DNA of 54,371 nt, taken from positions 1 to 54,371 of the forward strand of contig JACDDR010000011.1 in the NCBI GenBank assembly GCA_013816895.1. Direction: 5' to 3'. Numbering within the stretch: position 1 is the first letter of the stretch; every line of letters begins with the position of its first letter. A program made the translations under genes and the position numbers. The notes beneath the pieces were generated by a model. It ran no database searches and was not told the DNA's origin. It saw only the letters and a list, made by a program, of their open reading frames with translations. Positions 45,991 to 54,371 of this stretch are shown here, one piece after another. The stretch is from Bacteroidota bacterium. GTDB taxonomy: Bacteria; Bacteroidota; Bacteroidia; B-17B0; Aurantibacillaceae.

Positions 45991-48477
45991 ATGCGGTTTA
46001 TCTTTTTAGTTATCAGTTCTCTCGTATTGTTTTCCCTGGGCGCCCAAACATCGCCGGTCTTAAACGCTTCGGAAATTCTTCTGGGTTTACAAAAATTAAA
46101 TACGGTTGGCTCGGTGCTGTATATCGCCGCTCATCCGGATGATGAAAACACGCGCCTGCTGGCTTACCTTGCCAGGGAGAAAAAATTACGCACGGCTTAT
46201 CTTTCAATTACACGGGGAGACGGGGGCCAAAACCTTGTGGGAAAAGAACAAGGCGATGCATTGGGACTGATACGAACACAGGAGTTACTTGCTGCCAGAA
46301 GGATTGACGGCGCCGAACAGTTTTTTACCCGCGCCAACGATTTTGGTTTTTCTAAAAATCCGGAGGAAACTTTTTCTATCTGGAATAAAGACAGTATTCT
46401 TTGCGACGTTGTGTGGGCCATACGTAAATTTAAACCCGATGTTATTATTTGCAGGTTCCCAACTACGGGTGAAGGCGGTCACGGACATCACACCGCTTCG
46501 GCTATTCTTGCCCTTGAGGCCTATGATGCTGCGGCCGACCCATTACGGTTTCCTGAACAGTTAAAGTATGTTGAGGTGTGGCAGGCTAAAAGAATATTCT
46601 GGAATACGTTTAATTTTGGAGGCACCAACACCACCGCCCCCAACCAGTTAAAAGTAGACGTGGGGGTTTATAACCCTGTGCTGGGTAAAGGTTATGGCGA
46701 AATTGCTTCTGAGAGTCGTTCCATGCACAAAAGCCAGGGCTTTGGATCTGCCAGGGGAAGAGGTAGTTCCATCGAATATTTCAAGTTGCTGAAAGGCGAC
46801 AGTGCAAAAACTGATTTGTTTCAGGGGATTGATCAATCCTGGAAACGGTTAAAACAGGCTTCTAAAATCGAAAAACTAATAAAAGACGGTATTGCTAAAT
46901 TCAACCCGCTTGAGCCCTCGATTACTGTGCCTTCACTTGTTGAAATATACAATCAGTTATCGGCCCTTGATGGTCAGAATAAAGAAGTAATGTACTGGAA
47001 AGGTCAAAAACAAAAAGAATGCGTTGATCTTTTACTAGCCTGCTCGGGTTTGTGGATGGAAGCTTATGCAGCGGACTATACCTGTGTTCCGGGGAATTCT
47101 ATCTCCCTAAGTGTACAGGTTATCAAGCGAAACAAGGGAGAGGCAAAACTGAACAAAATTAATTACATTGGTATAAGTGATACTTCGACTTTCCTGGTTT
47201 TAAAAACAAATGAGCTCTACAATTTTAAAAGGATTCAAAAATTAAAAACAGAAACGCCTTATTCAAATCCTTACTGGTTAAATGAAAAGCATGGAAGCAA
47301 TCGCTTTGTTGTGAATGACAAAACTTTAATTGGTAAACCTGAAAATGATCCCGCGCTCAAAGTAATGTTTGATGTTGAAATAGGCGGACTGTTGTTACAG
47401 GTGGAAAGAGGCGTGGTTTACAAATACACAGATCCTGTTAAAGGAGAGCTATACCGGCCTTTGGAAATTTTACCGCTTGCAACCATAACTATTCCTGAAA
47501 AAAATTATGTCTTTACTGATTCGACACCACGCATCATTCAGTTCGTTATTAAATCGAACGCCTCAAATGTAAAAGGTAATCTGGAATTGATCGTTCCGCA
47601 GGGTTGGTTTTTGGAAATAAAAAATCCGGCATTCAGCATTGCTGAAAAAGGTGGCGAAGCAATTGTAGATGTAATGATTTATCCGAAATCTGATTTTAAC
47701 AACGGTAGATTAATCGCTTTGGCGCGCATAGATGGCGTGGCATATACCTCTTCTGTAAAGCGAATAGAATACGATCATATTCCCCCACAGTTTATTTTAA
47801 GTCCGGCTGAAACAAATCTTACAAAGTTTGATATCAAAAAAGCTGGAAATGCTATTGGTTATATTCCCGGTGCCGGAGACGATGTTACGGCGTGTCTTAA
47901 GCAGATTGGTTATAACGTTACTGTTTTAACCGATGATATTCTTACAAATGGAGATATCTCTAAATATAGCGCTATCATTACAGGTGTGAGAGCCTACAAC
48001 ACGAATGATCGTCTGCAGGTTCATTATAATAAACTGATGGATTATGTGAATAAGGGCGGGAACCTGATTGTACAATATAATACCAACAACAGGATTGGCC
48101 CGGTGCTGGCTAAAATAGGACCTTATCCGTTTACGATTTCGCGCGACAGGGTTACCGATGAAAATGCTGAAGTGAAAATTTTAAAACCTGAACACACAGT
48201 ATTTAATTTCCCGAACAAGATCGGCAAAAATGATTTTGAAGCATGGGTGCAGGAGCGCGGGATTTATTTTGCAACAGAGCCTGACAAGAATTACGAAATG
48301 CTTTTGTCTATGAACGACCCGGGCGAAAAGGCAAGTGAGGGAAGTTTAATTGTAGCAAAATATGGTAAAGGTAATTTTGTATATACAGGTCTGGCTTTTT
48401 TCAGGGAGCTGCCCGCCGGTGTTCCCGGTGCTTACAGGCTTATGGTAAATCTTATTAGCTTGCCCCAGAATAAATAA
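45991..48477 (+). CDS. PIG-L/LmbE family deacetylase with C-terminal ThuA-like domain
   Basis: This 828-residue protein has a signal peptide (1-18). The LmbE domain has AAHPDDENT (His48, Asp50, Asp51) and GGHGHHTASA, the zinc ligands and base of N-acetylglucosamine-type deacetylases. Middle beta domains follow. The last 200 residues (YIPGAGDDV, YSAIITGVRAYN, NKGGNLIVQYN) resemble the ThuA/DUF4350 class I amidotransferase-like fold. It is exported and probably removes N-acetyl groups from a sugar. Its stop overlaps the start of a 38-residue membrane peptide, and a sodium:solute symporter follows. Confidence 0.92.
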   Translation: MRFIFLVISSLVLFSLGAQTSPVLNASEILLGLQKLNTVGSVLYIAAHPDDENTRLLAYLAREKKLRTAYLSITRGDGGQNLVGKEQGDALGLIRTQELLAARRIDGAEQFFTRANDFGFSKNPEETFSIWNKDSILCDVVWAIRKFKPDVIICRFPTTGEGGHGHHTASAILALEAYDAAADPLRFPEQLKYVEVWQAKRIFWNTFNFGGTNTTAPNQLKVDVGVYNPVLGKGYGEIASESRSMHKSQGFGSARGRGSSIEYFKLLKGDSAKTDLFQGIDQSWKRLKQASKIEKLIKDGIAKFNPLEPSITVPSLVEIYNQLSALDGQNKEVMYWKGQKQKECVDLLLACSGLWMEAYAADYTCVPGNSISLSVQVIKRNKGEAKLNKINYIGISDTSTFLVLKTNELYNFKRIQKLKTETPYSNPYWLNEKHGSNRFVVNDKTLIGKPENDPALKVMFDVEIGGLLLQVERGVVYKYTDPVKGELYRPLEILPLATITIPEKNYVFTDSTPRIIQFVIKSNASNVKGNLELIVPQGWFLEIKNPAFSIAEKGGEAIVDVMIYPKSDFNNGRLIALARIDGVAYTSSVKRIEYDHIPPQFILSPAETNLTKFDIKKAGNAIGYIPGAGDDVTACLKQIGYNVTVLTDDILTNGDISKYSAIITGVRAYNTNDRLQVHYNKLMDYVNKGGNLIVQYNTNNRIGPVLAKIGPYPFTISRDRVTDENAEVKILKPEHTVFNFPNKIGKNDFEAWVQERGIYFATEPDKNYEMLLSMNDPGEKASEGSLIVAKYGKGNFVYTGLAFFRELPAGVPGAYRLMVNLISLPQNK

Positions 48478-48593
48478 TGAGTAGCGAAAAACCGCCAATA
48501 TTTAAAACATGGAACAGGGTTTACGCACTTGTTGTTAGCGTACTTGTAGTTTTGATCGTTTGCTTTTATTTAATTACCCGGTATTTTGAATGA
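48477..48593 (+). CDS. 38-residue single-pass membrane peptide coupled to a symporter
   Basis: The ATG at 48477 overlaps the TAA of the deacetylase gene by one base (TAATG), and its TGA (48591-48593) overlaps the ATG of the symporter by four bases (ATGA). The product starts MSSEKPPIFKTWNRVYALVV and has one hydrophobic stretch (about residues 15-34) and the tail TRYFE. Both junctions show translational coupling, so this is very likely a real gene. The order peptide-then-symporter recalls the small DUF485/DUF4212 subunits that accompany some solute:sodium symporters, though at 38 residues it is shorter. A role as symporter subunit is inference. Confidence 0.8.
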   Translation: MSSEKPPIFKTWNRVYALVVSVLVVLIVCFYLITRYFE

Positions 48594-50281
48594 GTACGAT
48601 CGACTGGATAGTTCTCTGCGTAACGCTTCTTTCTATTGTGTCGTATGGCATCTGGAAAAGCCGCGGTGCTAAAAACATCCAAACTTTTTTACTCGCAGAT
48701 AAAAAATTACCCTGGTACCATGTAGGCTTGTCGGTTATGGCAACGCAGGCTAGCGCCATCACCTTTATTTCCGCGCCCGGCCAGGGATATTCAGACGGGT
48801 TAAGGTTCGTGCAGTTTTATTTTGGTTTACCGTTGGCCATGATAGTGCTTTGTATCACCTTCATTCCTATTTTTCATAAACTGAATGTTTACACGGCGTA
48901 TGAATATCTTGAAAAACGTTTCGATAATAAAACACGAACACTTACAGCCTCTCTTTTTTTATTACAAAGAGGTTTATCCACTGGCGTTACCATTTATGCG
49001 CCGGCGTTGATCCTTGCAACAATACTGGACGTGGATATTATTTATACTACATTGCTTACCGGCATTCTTGTTATAATTTACACAGTCTATGGCGGAACCA
49101 AAGCGGTGTCTTATACACAGATGTTTCAGATGAGCATTATTTTTGCGGGCTTGTTTATGGCGGCTTATATGGTTGTTCATCTCTTGCCAGATAACGTAAG
49201 CTTTTCGGATGCCTTGCACATTGCTGGAAAAATGGATCGTTTAAATGCAATCGATACAAAGTTTGACTGGAATAATAAATACAATATCTGGTCGGGAATT
49301 ATAGGAGGATTTTTTCTTCAGCTTTCCTATTTCGGCACCGATCAGTCACAGGTTGGGCGATATCTCACCGGTAGCTCCATTACGCAAAGCCGTTTGGGTT
49401 TAATTATGAACGGACTGGTAAAAATACCAATGCAGTTTTTGATTTTGCTTATTGGCGTGATGATGTTTTCGTTTTACCAATTCACGAGACCGCCGGTTTT
49501 TTTCAATAAAATTGAAACAGAGCGGATCGAAAAAAGTCAGTATGCAACAACATACAAAAAGCTTGAGGGCAATTATAACCAGATACACACTGAGAAAGCG
49601 CGGCATGTGAATAACCTTGTAAGTGCCTTACACGCCAATGATGAGAAAGGGATTGACCTGGCACGCGCCGAGCTTAAGACAGACGATAAGCGCTCACAGC
49701 TGGTAAGAATGCAGGTGACCAATTTAATGAAGGCCAATTATTCACAGGCGGATGTAAATGATAGCAATTACATTTTTTTAAGTTTTGTTACCACCTATTT
49801 GCCTGTGGGAATGGTGGGCTTGCTGATTGCTATTATATTTCTTGCGGCAATGGGTTCCACAGCAAGCGGATTAAATTCTTTAGCCTCTACCACTGTTGTT
49901 GATTTTTACAAACGATTGATAAACAAAAATGGCGATGATAAAAAATACCTGAATGCTTCAAGGTGGGCAACAGTGGGCTGGGGAGTGTTTTGCATTGGTG
50001 TAGCTTTTTATGCGGGAAAACTTGGTAATTTAATTGAAGCGGTGAATGTGCTCGGTTCTTTGTTCTACGGCACCATTCTTGGAATTTTTATTGTGGCTTT
50101 TTATTTTAAAAAGGTAAAAGGCACAGCAGTTTTTATTGCTGCAATTCTGGCGGAAGCATTTGTAGTTACTGCCTGGATATTGAATCTGTCTGCTTTCCTG
50201 TGGCTGAATGTAATAGGATGCCTGCTGGTTGTTGGTTTTGCATTGATAATAAATTTGGCAGGATCACGCCAGGCCAAATAA
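48590..50281 (+). CDS. Sodium:solute symporter family transporter
   Basis: This 563-residue polytopic membrane protein of the SSS family has LADKKLPWYHVGLSVMAT at the start of TM1-2, GGTKAVSYTQMFQM and MGSTASGLNSLASTTVVDFY in the core. Between about residues 305 and 385 is a charged, soluble insertion (with RIEKSQYATTYKKLEG) not seen in the classical family. The substrate is likely a sugar, given the co-encoded PIG-L deacetylase, but cannot be read from sequence. A bidirectional terminator follows at once. Confidence 0.93.
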   Translation: MSTIDWIVLCVTLLSIVSYGIWKSRGAKNIQTFLLADKKLPWYHVGLSVMATQASAITFISAPGQGYSDGLRFVQFYFGLPLAMIVLCITFIPIFHKLNVYTAYEYLEKRFDNKTRTLTASLFLLQRGLSTGVTIYAPALILATILDVDIIYTTLLTGILVIIYTVYGGTKAVSYTQMFQMSIIFAGLFMAAYMVVHLLPDNVSFSDALHIAGKMDRLNAIDTKFDWNNKYNIWSGIIGGFFLQLSYFGTDQSQVGRYLTGSSITQSRLGLIMNGLVKIPMQFLILLIGVMMFSFYQFTRPPVFFNKIETERIEKSQYATTYKKLEGNYNQIHTEKARHVNNLVSALHANDEKGIDLARAELKTDDKRSQLVRMQVTNLMKANYSQADVNDSNYIFLSFVTTYLPVGMVGLLIAIIFLAAMGSTASGLNSLASTTVVDFYKRLINKNGDDKKYLNASRWATVGWGVFCIGVAFYAGKLGNLIEAVNVLGSLFYGTILGIFIVAFYFKKVKGTAVFIAAILAEAFVVTAWILNLSAFLWLNVIGCLLVVGFALIINLAGSRQAK

Positions 50282-50310
50282 AAACGCCCGGTAAAAATTA
50301 CCAGGCGTTT
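50282..50310. terminator. Bidirectional terminator between the symporter and DUF2911 genes
   Basis: AAACGCC (50282-50288) pairs with GGCGTTT (50304-50310), and GGTAA with TTACC inside, separated by one mismatch and closed by an AAA loop. A- and T-rich ends let it act for both convergent genes. Confidence 0.85.
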
Positions 50311-50330
50311 CTCTATCGTACTTATAAAAT

Positions 50331-51188
50331 TTACTTTTTAGAATCAGCAATTATTTTTTCATTGATCTTTACATAATCATCATTTTCGCCTTCTTTTGCA
50401 AGAGCCATTGCTTTAGTAGCTGTTTCAGCAGCACCTTTATTATCTTTCATTTTTAACTGGATCTTTGCTTTTAAAGTTGCGATCCAATACGCTTTTGGGT
50501 TTGCTTCCATGGCTTTGTCAACCCATGTCATCGCTTGCTTCAGATCTTTGTCATTTTCGTAGTAATAACTTGCAGCCTGGAAATACGGACGGTTGTCAGC
50601 ATTAATAGAAGTTTCAATGTTCTTCATTATTTTGCTGTCGATGTCAGAAGTAACGTTAAACGCTACTCTTGTTTTCTCCCATAATAATTCTACCACTAAT
50701 GAGTTTGGTTTTAAGTCCGCGAAATTAATCGTAAAGCTTTCTACATTTTGCGATAAAGAAGATGGTTTCACTTTCACGCGTAACACTTCATTTTCTGCTT
50801 TGTAATTACTTACGTCTCCACCAAGCGTCAGATCTTTGTAAAACATAATTTCCCATGAGTCTTTATTCGGAACAGTATACATGGCATAAGACCCAGCTTT
50901 AAGATCACTGCCTTCAATTTTAACATCCTCACCAAAAGTAATTTTAGTAGCAGCGTTCGCTCCTGTGCGCCAGGTTTTACCAAAAGGAACAAGGTCGCCG
51001 TAAATAGTACGTCCTTTTGCACCCGGACGGGAATATTCAAGACTAATATCAGAAAGCGCGAATGCCTGTTTAACAGTTTGTAAAGGGCTGGGCGCCGGAA
51101 CTTTTAATTGTTGTGCATCAAGTGTGCCGGTTACTAATGTTGCGGCAGTGAATACAGAAAGAGTAATTTTTTTGAATGGGTTTAGCAT
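50331..51188 (-). CDS. DUF2911 protein with TPR-like C-terminus
   Basis: This 285-residue protein has a signal peptide (1-25). The DUF2911 domain (about 30-180) contains SLEYSRPGAKGRTIYG, WRTGANAATKI and GSYAMYTVPNKDSWEIMF. A C-terminal helical part (about 195-280) with ALAKEG and WVDKAMEANP resembles one or two TPRs. Exported, role unknown; the family is widespread in Bacteroidota. Convergent with the symporter gene. Confidence 0.93.
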   Translation of the reverse strand: MLNPFKKITLSVFTAATLVTGTLDAQQLKVPAPSPLQTVKQAFALSDISLEYSRPGAKGRTIYGDLVPFGKTWRTGANAATKITFGEDVKIEGSDLKAGSYAMYTVPNKDSWEIMFYKDLTLGGDVSNYKAENEVLRVKVKPSSLSQNVESFTINFADLKPNSLVVELLWEKTRVAFNVTSDIDSKIMKNIETSINADNRPYFQAASYYYENDKDLKQAMTWVDKAMEANPKAYWIATLKAKIQLKMKDNKGAAETATKAMALAKEGENDDYVKINEKIIADSKK

Positions 51189-51278
51189 AGTTTAAATTTT
51201 AAGGACTAAATGTAATCCTTATCACTTAATCTATCACACATTAAAATAAATTTTAACGATATTCTTTTTTATGGAACA

Positions 51279-51635
51279 TTATTGAGTTTCCGGCCTGTGG
51301 TAGAATTTCTTTAACAGCGCGTTAATTATTGGCATCGTAACGAACTTCTCTTTTAATAAAATCAAAGATACTGTAACCAGGATATAAAAACCTGCCACGC
51401 ATAAAAAACCGAGATAAGGAAGTCCTGAATAAGAAGAAATAGCATAGGCTGCGGAAAAACTCAGGAACTGTAAAATAAAAAGCCCAAGTATGGCCGAAGC
51501 GATGCCAACAATAGCGCCTGATACAGCCGAGCCGGTTTTATCAATCGCTTTAAGTTTAATAATATCAATTTTGGTTTCTATATAATCTTCAACATCTTCT
51601 TTTATTGTTTCTTTTAGAGAAGCGGTATTTTCCAT
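51279..51635 (-). CDS. Phage-holin-family (DUF1469-like) membrane protein
   Basis: From the ATG at 51635 this gives 118 residues (a longer start at 51677 adds 14 basic residues and is less likely). The N-terminal part is amphipathic (LKETIKEDVEDYIETKIDIIK). Two membrane segments follow (about 35-60 and 70-95). This is the pattern of the holin-X/DUF1469 group. The group is common in chromosomes and not a sign of phage. It lies divergent from the YihY gene. Confidence 0.8.
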   Translation of the reverse strand: MENTASLKETIKEDVEDYIETKIDIIKLKAIDKTGSAVSGAIVGIASAILGLFILQFLSFSAAYAISSYSGLPYLGFLCVAGFYILVTVSLILLKEKFVTMPIINALLKKFYHRPETQ

Positions 51636-51728
51636 GATAATATTTTTAGTTTTTTTATAAAAACTCTGTGCCCGCACTTAAGATTGTCCGGTATATATTT
51701 TGTGAGATGCTTTTTAAAAGAACTTGAT

Positions 51729-53114
51729 ATGAAGTTGAAACAAAGGTTTACAGGTTTTGGAAAAATACTGAAAGCAACCTATAAGGGCTGGAATGCTGAT
51801 GATCCGTTCAGGCAGAGCGCGGTGATAGCCTATTACGCCATTTTTTCTTTACCGGCTTTGCTTGTATTGATTGTGAATGTGGTGGGTTTTTTCTTTGAAA
51901 AAGATATAGTGAATGGGGAAATCTCTCGACAAATTGAAGGCGTGATGGGCAGTGATACCGCTACTCAGGTAAATGATATTGTGGAAAAAGCCAGCGAAAT
52001 GAAAGCCGGAGTTATCTCCACGATTATTGCTGTGGTGACTTTGATATTTGGTGCTACCGGGGTATTTGTGGAATTGCAAAAATCGTTGAATCAGGTCTGG
52101 GATGTTAAACAAAGGGAAGACCTTGGTTTTATTAAGAAGTTAAGAGGACGATTATTCTCTTTCGGATTAATACTATCCATTGGATTTCTGTTATTAATAT
52201 CGCTGGTATTGAGTTCCGTTTTAGCGGCAGCAAGTAACTGGCTCGAAAGTATTTTGCCGGAAGCAGTTGCCTACTTGTTTTATGTGCTTGAATTTGTAGT
52301 GTCCTTATCGGTAATTACCGTGCTCTTTGCATTAATGTTCAAATACCTGCCCGATGTAAAAATGAGGTGGAAAAATGTTTGGATCGGTGCCGCACTTACC
52401 GGTGGTTTGTTTATCCTGGGTAAATACGGATTGAGTTTTTATTTCGGAAAAGCGCAGCCCGCTTCTGTTTACGGAGCTGCCGGTTCAATAGTGTTAATGT
52501 TGTTGTGGGTATCGTATTCTTCTATGATTGTATTTTTTGGCGCGGAATTTACCAAACAATATGCCGTTTTCCATGATGTAAAAATTACGCCTACCAGGGA
52601 CGCTGTAAAGGTAAATGTAAATCTGGATGAGCACCAGAAGACAAAAGGCAAAGAAGAAAAAAGTGATAAAGCGCTTTCTTCTGAAAAGAGTAATCTTAAT
52701 GACGGCTATATATACAATAGAGAATATCAGTTAAAAGAAAACCATAAACCACACCAAAGGAATGTGCATGAAAAAGTTTCAGAGCTCGATCTTAAGGTGA
52801 TGGAGAAAATAGAAGAAATAAAAAAACCAGCACTACTAAAAATGAAAAACCAAAAAGAACTGCAGCACGAAATAGCCCGCCTGGAAAGAAGGCTGGCCAT
52901 TGATGGACAAGACATTAAAGATGATTTCAAATGGACTTCCCTATTCGGAGGTTTAATACCCCGCGCTTTGAAATTAAGATTATCAAAGGAAAAGCATAAA
53001 AAAATGGGTTTCGACGATGTGTTAAGAGGCGTGGCAAGAAATCACATTGGCCGGGTACAAAAGGAAGAAACCATTATTGATAAGATCAAAAAGCTTTTAC
53101 ACGCTGATGATTAA
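51729..53114 (+). CDS. YihY/virulence factor BrkB family membrane protein
   Basis: From ATG 51729 this gives 461 residues (a TTG at 51684 would add 15). About six membrane segments lie in the first 290 residues with the family signatures FRQSAVIAYYAIFSLPALL, LNQVWDVK and YGAAGSIVLMLLWVSYSSMIVFFGAEFTKQYA. The last 170 residues are a charged cytoplasmic tail with coiled-coil and basic patches, longer than in most members. Despite old labels, it is not ribonuclease BN. Function is unknown. A GC-rich hairpin follows at 53163-53188. Confidence 0.9.
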   Translation: MKLKQRFTGFGKILKATYKGWNADDPFRQSAVIAYYAIFSLPALLVLIVNVVGFFFEKDIVNGEISRQIEGVMGSDTATQVNDIVEKASEMKAGVISTIIAVVTLIFGATGVFVELQKSLNQVWDVKQREDLGFIKKLRGRLFSFGLILSIGFLLLISLVLSSVLAAASNWLESILPEAVAYLFYVLEFVVSLSVITVLFALMFKYLPDVKMRWKNVWIGAALTGGLFILGKYGLSFYFGKAQPASVYGAAGSIVLMLLWVSYSSMIVFFGAEFTKQYAVFHDVKITPTRDAVKVNVNLDEHQKTKGKEEKSDKALSSEKSNLNDGYIYNREYQLKENHKPHQRNVHEKVSELDLKVMEKIEEIKKPALLKMKNQKELQHEIARLERRLAIDGQDIKDDFKWTSLFGGLIPRALKLRLSKEKHKKMGFDDVLRGVARNHIGRVQKEETIIDKIKKLLHADD

Positions 53115-53162
53115 TGGAATCTCTGGAAATCAGAGATCACAGTGAACCTATTTCTCCGGTAC

Positions 53163-53188
53163 CCCCGGGGGGTTAAATACTCCCGGGG
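53163..53188 (+). terminator. GC-rich hairpin after the YihY gene
   Basis: CCCCGGG (53163-53169) pairs with CCCGGGG (53182-53188). The stem is strong, but only three T follow it, so termination is likely weak; other pairings in the GC runs are possible. Confidence 0.4.
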
Positions 53189-53203
53189 TTTAAAGTTTTG
53201 AAT

Positions 53204-53611
53204 TCACGCACACTTACGGATGTCACCGGTACGCTTAAGAATTTCATTAACCGTGTCTATCGTTTCTGAAAATCCTACTGGCTTTGTGTACACATGAACA
53301 GCGCCAAGAACTTTAAATTCATTACTGTCGAACATGCTTAAGAAAGTGGAATAAATTATAACGGGTATGTGCTTCAATGCCTGATTTTTTTTAATGTCCT
53401 TTAAAAAAGCAAGTCCATTCATTCTTGGCATGTTAAAGTCGAGAATAATAAGATCGGGAATAGCAGATTCTAATTTTGAAAAAGCTTCAATGCCATCGGC
53501 AGCTGTAGTTACATTGATAGAAGGATCAACCTTTTCTATTGCCTTGTAGAAAAAGTACTTGTAGTCCTGGTCATCATCAACCAATAAAATAGAATTAATA
53601 GAAGGGCTCAT
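53204..53611 (-). CDS. Stand-alone response regulator receiver protein
   Basis: This 135-residue single receiver domain has VDDDQDY (residues 11-17), phospho-acceptor Asp58 in LIILDFNMP, IIYST and VYTKPVGF with the conserved Lys. It has no output domain. It resembles the receiver at 43.9 kb in length and layout. No sensor kinase gene is in the window. Confidence 0.93.
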   Translation of the reverse strand: MSPSINSILLVDDDQDYKYFFYKAIEKVDPSINVTTAADGIEAFSKLESAIPDLIILDFNMPRMNGLAFLKDIKKNQALKHIPVIIYSTFLSMFDSNEFKVLGAVHVYTKPVGFSETIDTVNEILKRTGDIRKCA

Positions 53612-53723
53612 AATCTTGTTTTGATCAAAATTAGCCGGGAGACAGCTACTGGGGGAGTAATTTCGCTCAAAGCATATTTTTCATAGCCGTGACCCACATT
53701 ACAATTGCTGCTTTGTCAAAAGT

Positions 53724-53754
53724 AAAAAAACCGCCAAACTTTCGGTATGACGGT
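53724..53754 (-). terminator. Terminator of the coiled-coil protein gene
   Basis: On the minus strand ACCG...CGGT with inner CATAC/GTTTG pairs (one mismatch) closes on CGAAA and is followed by seven T. It stands 26 bases after the stop of the coiled-coil gene. Confidence 0.75.
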
Positions 53755-53779
53755 CTTTCAATAGAAATGAAAATAGGGC

Positions 53780-54371
53780 TTAATCGATAATGATCACAAG
53801 ATATTTTGATGCGCCCCAGAATTCCTTAGAGTTTGTAATCTCGATCTTCTCAACATTTTTTTCTGTTCCAACAATTTTGTAAGAGCTTTTCGGGTGAGTA
53901 GTAACAATCTTGGCTTTTTTAGCGCCGATGTTAATCACACTGGTTTGCTCTGTATTTACTTTTGTAAAATATTCTTTATTGAAATCTTCTTTCACTTTGG
54001 TAGTCTTACCCAAGCCAATAAATCCGCCTTCGCGTGAGATCACATTTTTTTCTTTTAATTCTTTTGAAGTTCCGATAGCGTAATAAGCGGTGTTAAGCTG
54101 TTCTGTTTTTTCCGCACTCTCCGCTTCAGATGCCTGGTAATTGGTATTAAGGTTAGTGAGTTCAATGTTCAGGCTTTCAACTTTCGTTTTAAGATCACCA
54201 ATTTCTATGTCCTTTTGATTAAGGCTGGCCTGCAGATTTTCAATCATTTTTTCAAGACCCTGTAATTTAAGATTACTGTCTTTTAATTTTTTAGAAAGTG
54301 CGCCAATGCGGTTTTTGTTTTTAGACATTAAATCATAAATGGCCTGAATGTCCTCCTTTATCTGACCTTCT
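53780..54371 (-). CDS. Coiled-coil protein, 5' part outside the window
   Basis: The frame stays open beyond the Met at 54328 up to the right edge (EGQIKEDIQAIYDL precedes it), so the true start lies outside. About 195 residues are visible. The first 100 are a heptad-rich coiled coil (LEKMIENLQASLNQKDIEIG); then ISREGGFIGLGKTTKV and a C-terminal beta region ending KYLVIIID. I recall similar Bacteroidota lipoproteins of about 270 residues with this GGFxGLGKT segment, sometimes labelled as adhesins; the function is not established. Confidence 0.8.
   Translation of the reverse strand, partial: EGQIKEDIQAIYDLMSKNKNRIGALSKKLKDSNLKLQGLEKMIENLQASLNQKDIEIGDLKTKVESLNIELTNLNTNYQASEAESAEKTEQLNTAYYAIGTSKELKEKNVISREGGFIGLGKTTKVKEDFNKEYFTKVNTEQTSVINIGAKKAKIVTTHPKSSYKIVGTEKNVEKIEITNSKEFWGASKYLVIIID

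Noticed and set aside
51279..51635. Holin-like gene as evidence of a prophage
   Set aside because: No other phage genes are near, and this family is common in chromosomes of the phylum.

Overview
The window reads as a piece of a Bacteroidota chromosome. The evidence is a type IX secretion pair (PorV and the PorU sortase), a secreted protein ending in a type IX sorting tail, families typical of the phylum (GSCFA, DUF4142, DUF2911, CarboxypepD_reg-like), promoter-like TAnnTTTG hexamer/octamer signals, and start sites without obvious Shine-Dalgarno sequences. I see no rRNA, tRNA, CRISPR array or prophage. One IS630-type insertion (about 12.6-13.7 kb) is the only clear mobile element. The rest looks like ordinary, densely packed chromosome, with many 1-base TAATG or 4-base ATGA stop/start overlaps.

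Layout. 0-0.2 kb: tail of a ribosome hibernation factor with its terminator. 0.4-9.1 kb (minus): an envelope-defence operon, alpha-2-macroglobulin, then a small OmpA-like protein, then penicillin-binding protein 1C. 9.3-12.1 kb: a GlcD-type FAD oxidase, diverging from a TatD-like hydrolase (which appears to start at CTG) coupled to tcdA. 12.1-13.8 kb: gene-free stretch plus the IS630 element with a broken transposase. 13.8-16.8 kb (plus): a helical-repeat protein, a 75-residue protein, a TPR/transmembrane/SpoIIE-type phosphatase, and an ArsC-like thioredoxin-fold protein. 16.9-21.1 kb (minus): cca-type nucleotidyltransferase, GSCFA protein and aspS. 21.2-24.6 kb (plus): a secreted cargo protein, groES and groEL, followed by three tandem hairpin-forming repeats and a terminator.

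24.9-35.1 kb (minus): a zinc-ribbon membrane protein, then a tight run transcribed arfB - MBOAT acyltransferase - SGNH-like partner - porV - porU. This joins the type IX sortase machinery to a probable glycan O-acylation pair. 35.2-42.4 kb: N-acetylmuramoyl-alanine amidase (plus), then proline dehydrogenase, M16 peptidase and dnaX (minus). 42.5-50.3 kb: small surface and unknown proteins, a lone receiver, a STAS-like protein, a small zinc ribbon, a DUF4142 protein, and a coupled trio made of a PIG-L deacetylase, a 38-residue membrane peptide and a sodium:solute symporter. 50.3-54.4 kb: DUF2911-TPR protein, holin-like and YihY membrane proteins, a second lone receiver, and the 3' part of a coiled-coil protein running off the right edge.

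The points I consider most worth a second look are the acyltransferase pair fused into the porV-porU operon, the small OmpA-like member of the A2M/PBP1C operon, the 38-residue peptide coupled to the symporter, the uncharacterised trio ending in a SpoIIE phosphatase, and the IS630 transposase broken by two compensating homopolymer slips. All functional assignments come from reading motifs and family resemblance by eye. No database search was run.
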